64,000 nucleotides of DNA, taken from the NCBI GenBank assembly GCA_032622095.1, contig CP136062.1:3782001-3846000 (forward strand), read 5' to 3'. How positions within the stretch are numbered: the first letter of the stretch is position 1; the number at the start of each line of letters is the position of its first letter. Origin of the DNA: Siphonodentalium dalli (lineage: Eukaryota > Mollusca > Scaphopoda > Gadilida > Siphonodentaliidae). A program made the position numbers and the translations under genes. Positions 57,735-64,000 of this stretch are shown here, piece after piece. Under the pieces are notes generated by a model. It was given only the letters and a program-made list of their open reading frames with translations. It did no database searches and was not told where the DNA came from.

Positions 57735-58705
57735 CCCCGCTCGACAAAACAAGTGTCCATTGGCACCGTTGTGTATTTGCCATTCGGCCGCGGTGTCAGC
57801 GTTTGTAGCTGTGGTTAAAAGGCAAGTACACTTCGGCCGAACGGCAAGTACAGGTACACCATGGCTGAAAGGCAACTACAATGCGGCCAAATTGCATGTA
57901 CACCGTGGTTATATTTATGTTTTGTAATTTGTATCATCTTTTTTCAGTTTACACAGAGATAGGCAATTTTTTTATTTACTCCCATTGACATAACTTTCAA
58001 GTTAGATTGTGTTCGTGTTATATGAGTTTCGTTTAAACCTAATTTAGCGACGAAAATATTGATCTTGGAAATAAAAATATTACGATTTCAAACTACGCGC
58101 CATGTTTTTTACCTTCACCGGAGAAGACGCAGGTTGCAGGATGAACCAGAAGTTCAATTGATGCCTGCAATCTCTTCCATCGAACAATCTCACCCCCTAT
58201 AAAAATACTTGACGCTTTATGAATCTTGTTTCTTCTCTTTTTTTCCAAATTGGTTATAGCGGGAATTCCTTTTGCATGTAACATGTTTTGTTCGCAACTC
58301 AATAATGTTCGTTGTAAACGGCCGTCGATAAAAGACACCCAACATGTGAGATTTCAAGAACGGTAACACGTAATGGCATAATTCGCCATTTTATGACTCC
58401 AGCCATAAATTCATTTATATTAAATAATTCAATTTGACTTTTATGATAGCCTGTTAACTGGAACGTTTTCAGTCGACATACTCAAATACGTTATTTTAAA
58501 ATATAATATTGATATTAGATCGCAATTGTTACCGGGAATTTATTGAAATTGGCGTACAGTACCCCTTTAATGAACGTACACCGCTGCAATTACACCATGG
58601 CTGAATGGCAAGTACACTGCGGCCCAACTGTAGTTAGCCAGTGGAGACGCAGAGTTGTTATATTTCGGCCGCGGTGGCCACGCTAAGCGCACCGTGGTTA
58701 AGTGG
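57735..58705. mobile_element. TA-flanked TIR element D3, interrupted
   Basis: Left end CCCCGCTCGACAAAACAAG after TA, then CGGCCGAACGGCAAGTACA units to about 57950. The D sequence resumes at 58569 with GAACGTACACCGCTGCAATT and ends in a worn terminus near 58705. The ~620 bp between is a different element. Confidence 0.75.
57951..58568 (-). mobile_element. AAGGGGTACTGTACG element E2, inserted in D3
   Basis: The right edge ends GTACAGTACCCCTT next to TA. About 190 bp inward matches element E1 (23281-23475) in inverse orientation, including the CTCCAGCCATAAA hairpin. D1 shows the uninterrupted target (CAGTTTAATGAA), consistent with a TA duplication. The left edge lacks a matching terminus and the interior differs from E1. 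Confidence 0.68.
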
Positions 58706-58739
58706 ATACTAGTTATTTAGACGCAAAAAAACGAGATTA

Positions 58740-58860
58740 CACCAAAGTAAATACCGATTCAAAAATATCTGAATCAGTGGGTCGATTCGGTGTCGATCTT
58801 GAATCGGGTGCCCGATATCGACATCGAATCGAATCGATTCTCGTATATTCGCAGGTCCCT
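58740..58860 (-). mobile_element. hAT-like terminus fragment (GACCTGCGAATATAC)
   Basis: Complemented, it starts AGGGACCTGCGAATATACG and continues with TCGATTCGATTCGATGTCG, matching the fragment at 40286. No second terminus was found. Confidence 0.45.
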
Positions 58861-58864
58861 AAGC

Positions 58865-59070
58865 CATTCAAAGTTTCAAAGAACTAGCTCAGACTGTGTA
58901 AAGTTAATAGTAAAGATACGGTACTACTGTACTGCCCTGCATGTAAGTAATCAACCAAGTACATGTAACTGGGATTTTTTAATATGCGATTATGACTGCA
59001 GTCAAACCATAACTCCAAAATAATTTATAGTTCTGTGACTGCATTATATGCAGTTTTAAAAGAACCCTGG
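58865..59070 (+). repeat. Direct repeat, copy 1 (~205 bp)
   Basis: Collinear with 59270-59470. Shared words include TAAAGTTAATAGTAAA, GACTGCAGTCAAACCATAAC and CTGTGACTGCATTATATGCA. Confidence 0.82.
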
Positions 59071-59269
59071 TTATATTCATTGAGAAATGTCATGTCAATT
59101 TAAACGAAACTCGATGAACGTCATCATGTACGGTAGCTTTCACTCACCCAAACAAGTACATATTGGTAATATGTCTAAGCATGAAGTATTACCTGTATAT
59201 AACAGAACTGTATTATACAAAGCACAAAAATAATGTATGGAATATTCACTATATTGATGTACATACAGC

Positions 59270-59470
59270 TATTCAAACAACCAGCTCAGACTATGTAAAG
59301 TTAATAGTAAACATACTACTGTACTGCCCTACCAGTAAGTAATTGACCAAGTAACTGGGGATATTTAATGTGAATTTATGACTGCAGTCAAACCATAACT
59401 CCATGATAATTAACAGTTCTGTGACTGCATTATATGCAGTATTAAAAGAAACCGTGGTTATATTCATTGA
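59270..59470 (+). repeat. Direct repeat, copy 2 (~200 bp)
   Basis: Partner of 58865-59070, ~400 bp downstream. Confidence 0.82.
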
Positions 59471-60115
59471 CGGCTGCTGATACAGTTACATACATGTACA
59501 GCTTGTCGCACTTGTACTGGAAGTTACTGTTTCATACCAGTTGATGTTTACATGCGTTTTAACCATGCACTCCTGTCAGTGGTTGTCTTGCATTTGATAG
59601 CCACATTTAAAGTCCTTACCAAAAGTCTACCTGGCCCAGTGGGGTGCCAATCCGGTTCAGTGAGTCATTTACTCTGACAGGGCAGTACAGTGGGGCTTTT
59701 TTAACAATACACGGTTTGGACACGGTAAGATATGAGACGCGATACATGATCAGCGATACAATATGAATTTGTGAAACATGATCAACAATACGATTAGTCG
59801 ATACATATCACTGTACACTAAATATCAGAACCAACATGTACTGGAGATGGAGATGGAGTTCATGTTAAACAAAAATGCAGTTGTATACATGTACATGTAG
59901 TTATCTACATGTACATGTTAGATGAGTCAAATACACATACATGTACATGTAATTAAGGATGTGCCCTATCCATGAATTTTCAAACAATGTCAATTTCTAA
60001 AAGTTAAACAAAATTGTCATGTACCATACCAGTACATGTACATTGTAGGTCACTAGATAGTTTGAAGGGAGGTATTTGCAAAAGAACATTGCATTATCCA
60101 TCATTATCTACATGT
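59471..60115. other. Intergenic with ACATGTAC microsatellite patches
   Basis: TACATGTACATGTAG runs near 59886-59955. GATACATGATCAGCGATACA-like words near 59740-59815 recall hAT subterminal repeats without a terminus. No gene. Confidence 0.4.
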
Positions 60116-60211
60116 AGCGTATTCAGAGGCAGACTGGGCCAAAAAACCGGTCCGGGAAATTAATATAATACCGGCCCATCTGCACCGCTCCCCCCCCCCT
60201 AGAATCATAAT

Positions 60212-60733
60212 TAGGGGTGCCACGATTAATCGTATAAAGCCGATAATCGATTACCATTTCCATAGTCGAATAATCTCTGTTATTTATTTCTGACGACGTG
60301 CTGGGTATTATTGAATACCGTGTTTGTTTTACAGTTTAACAACCTTTGATCATGCATCAGAAAGAGTCTGACAACATGAGCATTCTGGTACTTAGATATT
60401 ACTAGTACAGTCTATCACTTATCGTGTGGTGACTGCTAAATGAAACTCACTATTTATTATAACCTTGACAATTTGACATCGCCGAGATATGTGGTGGTAT
60501 TGAATACATGTACATTGTGCTCATTAGTCATTACCGGTGGTTTATGGTGGACATTATTAGCATAAAAATTGCATCAGCCAAGTATTTTAATCAACAGATT
60601 CAACACCCACCCAATAGGCCATATTACGGAATACGGTACATCCACTGTTGATATTAGGTACGATTAATCGATTATAAATTGATTATTGACAACCGATTAT
60701 CGATTATCAAAATAAATAATCATGGCACCTCTA
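60212..60733. mobile_element. TAGGGGTG hAT-like element H (522 bp)
   Basis: TAGGGGTGCCACGATTAATC at the left is answered by ATGGCACCTCTA at the right, with ATCGATTA/TAATCGAT words near both ends. The flanking octamers ATCATAAT and TTCAGAAT agree at 6 of 8 positions. Non-coding. Confidence 0.72.
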
Positions 60734-61174
60734 TTCAGAATCTGTTCAGGGGATGTCCACCTTGGGGAAACTCCAACTGCACCCTTGAATCAGAATCAGA
60801 ATCTGTTCAGGGGGTGTCCACCTTGGGGAAATTACAACTGCACCACCCCTCCCCCCTTGAATCAGAATCAGACCAAATACATGTTTTTGCATAATTCCAT
60901 TTGGAGCCCCTTGCACCTCAGAGCTCTGGCCTAATATCATATATATTCATAAACCATGGTTCTACATATTGCCTGTATGAGACCATTCAGTTATTTTTAC
61001 CTGAAAAATTGCATAAATTATAACATCTAGCGGTCTAACTCCAGACAAATGCACACGGCTACGGACAAGAGACCAGGACACATCGGGCTGTCCATGGTTT
61101 TTCGGCCCTGGGTGAGAAAAATTTGAAAACTGTAGGGGAAACCCGGGCAAAGCGGATTGCCCGGGCAAAGCCGA

Positions 61175-62250
61175 TCACCTTTATTATACCCCCTTTTAAG
61201 AAAAAAAGGGGGGGTATACTGTTTTGCACCTGTCCGTCTGTGTGTACCGGACATACGTCCGTCCTATGTCTGTTCATGTCATAACTTGAACAGAAGTGCT
61301 CGGATATCAATGAAATTAGGTTTGGATGTTCACTACTATGAGCACATTAAATGGAGGGTCCCATCGTTTTGTTCGGATTTACCATTCTAGAGTTATTCAT
61401 CTTTGTTTATCTGGAATAGTGGCTTTTTGGTCCGTCTGGTGTCTGTTCATATCGTAACTTCAACAGTTGTGGTGGGATCTCAACCAAATTTGGTGTGGAT
61501 GTTCACAACTACCCTGTATGAGGACATTAAATAGAGGGTTCCATTGTTATGTTCGGATTTTCCATTCTAGAGTTATTCATCTTTGTTGTAATACTAGTAC
61601 ATGTATCTTGAAATGTTGGATTTTTAGTCCGTCTGGTGTCTGTTCATGGCATAACTTGAACAGTCGTGCTGGGATCTCAATGAAATGTTGTATGGATGTT
61701 CACTACTATCAGGGCATTCAATAGAGTGTTTCATCGTTTTGTTGGGATTTTCCATTCTAGAGTTATTCATCTTTGTTTATCTGGAAATGTTGGCTTTTTG
61801 GTCTGTCTGGTGTCTATTCATATCGTAATTTCAACAGTTGTGCTGGGATCTTAATGGAATTTTGTATGGATGTTCACTGCTATGAGGACATTCAACATGG
61901 GGTTCCATTGTTCTGTTCCGCTTTTCCATTATAGAGTTATTCATCTTTGTTTATCTGGAAATGTTGGCTGTGTGGTCCATCCGATGTCTGTTCAGCTCAT
62001 AACTTGAACAGTAATGTTCGGATCTCATGAACTTTTGTATGGATGTTCATCAATATGAGGACATTTACATGTAGTGGCACATTCAAATGTTTTTTGTTTG
62101 TTTTTTGTTCCATAGTTATTCATCTTTGTTTATATGAAAATGCTGATTTCTGGGTTCATATGTCTGAGTATAGCCATGATAAGTTATAGATGTGCCCACA
62201 TTAGGCGGTATGCCACGAGTGGGTATGCACCGGACGACAGTCCATCTCTT
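61175..62250. mobile_element. Pearl-like element, TATACCCCC hairpin family
   Basis: TTATACCCCCTTTT, a short loop and AAAAGGGGGGGTATA form the leading hairpin, followed by CTGTCCGTCTGTG. Four units spaced ~175-196 bp share TCTGGTGTCTGTTCAT (about 61437, 61633, 61808 and 61985), GGATGTTCACTACTATGAGG-like words and TCTAGAGTTATTCATCTTTG. The TATGCCACGAGTGGGTATGC hairpin near 62210-62230 may be the other end. Confidence 0.75.
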
Positions 62251-62869
62251 GTTATTTCAATACTATCAAATTATTCCTTATCTATCGGTATTTTAGAATA
62301 AGGTCGTTTCGTGTTGGGTTAGTTTTTATATATTTCCACAATACATGTGTGGAATAATACAATATGACAATTTGCTAAATTCGATAGGGCACCCGCGTAA
62401 TGCCCCAGATTGTAAAAAGATGTGCTGTGGGCAAAGCGGATCATTCATACCATGACTAACTTCCGGCACACATGCGTAGATTAAGTGAATTTGGATAAAT
62501 CTAATAAGATGGTTCGACAAAACTCGTGCCTTGTCGGAGCATATCCATAATTGAAAACTTTGAACGTTAGAAAAAACGCTATTTTAATTATTTGCAATAA
62601 ATATGAGGTGTGCTTGAATTTTTTTGGGATTTACAGCTGGGAGTTGCCGTAAAAACCTCGAGATTAACGGGGTCTTTACGTGGTGTTATATGATGCTGAC
62701 AAGTTCATTTAATGTCAAAATTACTATTAGCCAATTAGGCTGGTTAAACATCACATGTGGCGGCCCACATCGGTTTCATTTGCGGCCCAACCACATATAC
62801 CACCCACGGCCTCGAGCCCATCAGGAATTTTTCTGGTTTCCCGATCGGCCAGTCCGCCTCTGAGCTTGT

Positions 62870-64000
62870 TATCCCAACTACCCGGTAGGGTCAGTACTCG
62901 GTCTACTAAATGAGAATTTTTTAAAATTAACTTGTAGGTTGCCTTCTTACCATGTATACGGTGCTTGAGAAGTTGAGAGAACATTGCTGCATTTGCAGGT
63001 GTTGCTCTTATGCACATGCCCATCTTCAGAACTTCTATTATTTCCCATATTGCGATAAATATGATGCAATACGATACATGTATTATTTGAAATGTACATG
63101 TATATCGGTACACTGGATTTACGATGAATCTTTACTGGCCGACAGTTTAGTAATGTACCGGTAGTACGGTAGATCTGTTATTGATCAATCTGATGAATAT
63201 CCTAATATGTAATTAGCCTCCTGGCACATTAGTTATTTTTATCAAATCTTACTGCTACATGTAATGTGCAAATATTGTATTGTTCCGAATTTAGTCAAGC
63301 GATCAGATGGCATCGTTCAAATAGTTCAGTGATTACATGAAAATATAAAGGCAAAATGCATTTAATATATTTTATTCCAATATACGGCACAGTAACATGT
63401 CAACTTATGTTATTGTGACTGACATTACACAAACCTTTCAAAGATACATGGCAACTGGATTTCAAATTTAATTTATAGAAGTGAATATATATATGCATTG
63501 CTGATTTGTCTTACATACTAGTACATGTACATGTTACACTGACTTATTAACTCTCTTGATAAAATTACTATTTCTGCACAAACATAACAAAATATTTGGT
63601 GTCACGCTTGTACTGTAACAGTCTGTTGATCTCAGTGATCTGTTTTCAAACAAAGACAAAAAAATTTGTTCAATTGTATCCAATGAACCTTATTTGTTCA
63701 AGTTATCAAGGGCGGATCTTGCGCTTAATATTGCAAACATACAACATGTACATGCATATACATGTATATACACAGCAGTTTACTTAATCTGACTCAAGTA
63801 CAGTTATTTCAACTGTGGATGAATGCATATCCATGCAAGGGCGAAAACAACATCCTGTGATGTGTGCGCGCCCCACGTGGACTCTTTTCGCCATGCTGAG
63901 CACAATAATTCTGTTGACATTTTGTTTCTGGGCGTCAAGGTTTAGGCGCCCAAAGTTTTTCTATTAACATAGATATAGCAATTCTAACTGTTGTGTCAAA
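62870..64000. other. Intergenic, nothing recognised
   Basis: AT-rich with scattered ACATGTAC and ACCGGTA palindromes. No repeat partner or coding homology. The right edge of the window is not a feature boundary. Confidence 0.4.

Larger units (their letters stand above)
60124..62862. mobile_element. hAT-like element I, copy 2, with two later insertions
   Basis: Left end CAGAGGCAGACTGG; right end, complemented, CAGAGGCGGACTGG. The flanks AGCGTATT and AGCTTGTT agree at 6 of 8 positions, consistent with an aged duplication. Unlike copy 1 (908 bp), it is interrupted near the left end by element H and again between about 61140 and 62590 by DNA including a Pearl-like element. A CAGAATCTGTTCAGGGG unit is tandemly duplicated at about 60736 and 60800. 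Confidence 0.8.

Noticed and set aside
62751-63113. 120-codon reverse-strand frame
   Set aside because: It spans the right terminus of element I copy 2 and unrelated flanking DNA; no domain.
1-64000. Integrated viral genes, LTR retrotransposons, rRNA or histone genes
   Set aside because: No gag/protease/integrase frames, LTR pairs, rRNA cores or histone-like frames were recognised on either strand.

Overview
This is a stretch of eukaryotic, AT-rich, repeat-dense DNA with no convincing host protein-coding gene. Everything that reads as protein over a useful length belongs to retrotransposons or to a DNA-transposon remnant. The content points to a marine invertebrate, most likely a lophotrochozoan and perhaps a mollusc. 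The main reason is a set of Pearl-like elements (a terminal hairpin, a GTCC/ACGG tetranucleotide run, then ~160-190 bp tandem core units) of the kind described from bivalves. CR1-like and L1/Tx1-like LINEs and many hAT, TTAA- and TA-flanked miniature elements fit the same picture. The species cannot be fixed from the sequence alone.

Layout. 1-6 kb: low-information DNA with a palindrome, one long inverted repeat and a ~170 bp tandem array. 6.5-9.8 kb: a 5'-truncated L1/Tx1-like LINE with an open 959-codon frame and a perfect 16 bp target duplication. 10-15 kb: a higher-order tandem array, an inverted Pearl fragment and a duplicated ~300 bp repeat. 15.7-19.2 kb: a decayed APE-type LINE; a 3' fragment of its family lies at 21.2-21.8 kb. 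19.3-20.4 kb: a hAT-like element with a perfect 8 bp duplication. 22.7 kb: a promoter/first-exon-like segment. 24.5-25.2 kb: an array of palindromes. 25.7-29.3 kb: a TIR element split by a Pearl-like element. 30-31.2 kb: two inverted-repeat elements. 31.35-35.88 kb (minus strand): a CR1-like LINE carrying an esterase-like ORF1 remnant, a 2A-like peptide, a PHD finger, an APE endonuclease and a reverse transcriptase, broken by frameshifts and a lost catalytic Asp. 36-39 kb: several miniature elements. 40.8-42.3 kb: a hAT element with a BED-finger remnant and a nested second element. 42.5-46.1 kb: a SINE-like tRNA head and the longest Pearl-like copy. 46-50 kb: more TIR and Pearl-like elements. 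50-54.4 kb: tandem arrays, including a 129 bp MITE amplified as a ~175 bp satellite. 54.8-62.9 kb: hAT-like elements, two of them copies of one family, one of which hosts two later insertions.

How the parts relate. The autonomous-type sequences (three LINE lineages) are truncated or broken. The rest are non-autonomous elements that would need enzymes supplied elsewhere. Nesting gives a partial insertion order: Pearl-like into a TIR element; one hAT-like element into another; a TAGGGGTG element and a Pearl-like element into a CAGAGGCGG hAT-like element; another element into a TA-flanked element. The most informative observations are the 2A-like/PHD/esterase layout of the CR1-like LINE, the hAT elements with intact target duplications, the MITE-derived satellite, and the recurrence of nucleosome-sized (~160-195 bp) tandem units in unrelated families.
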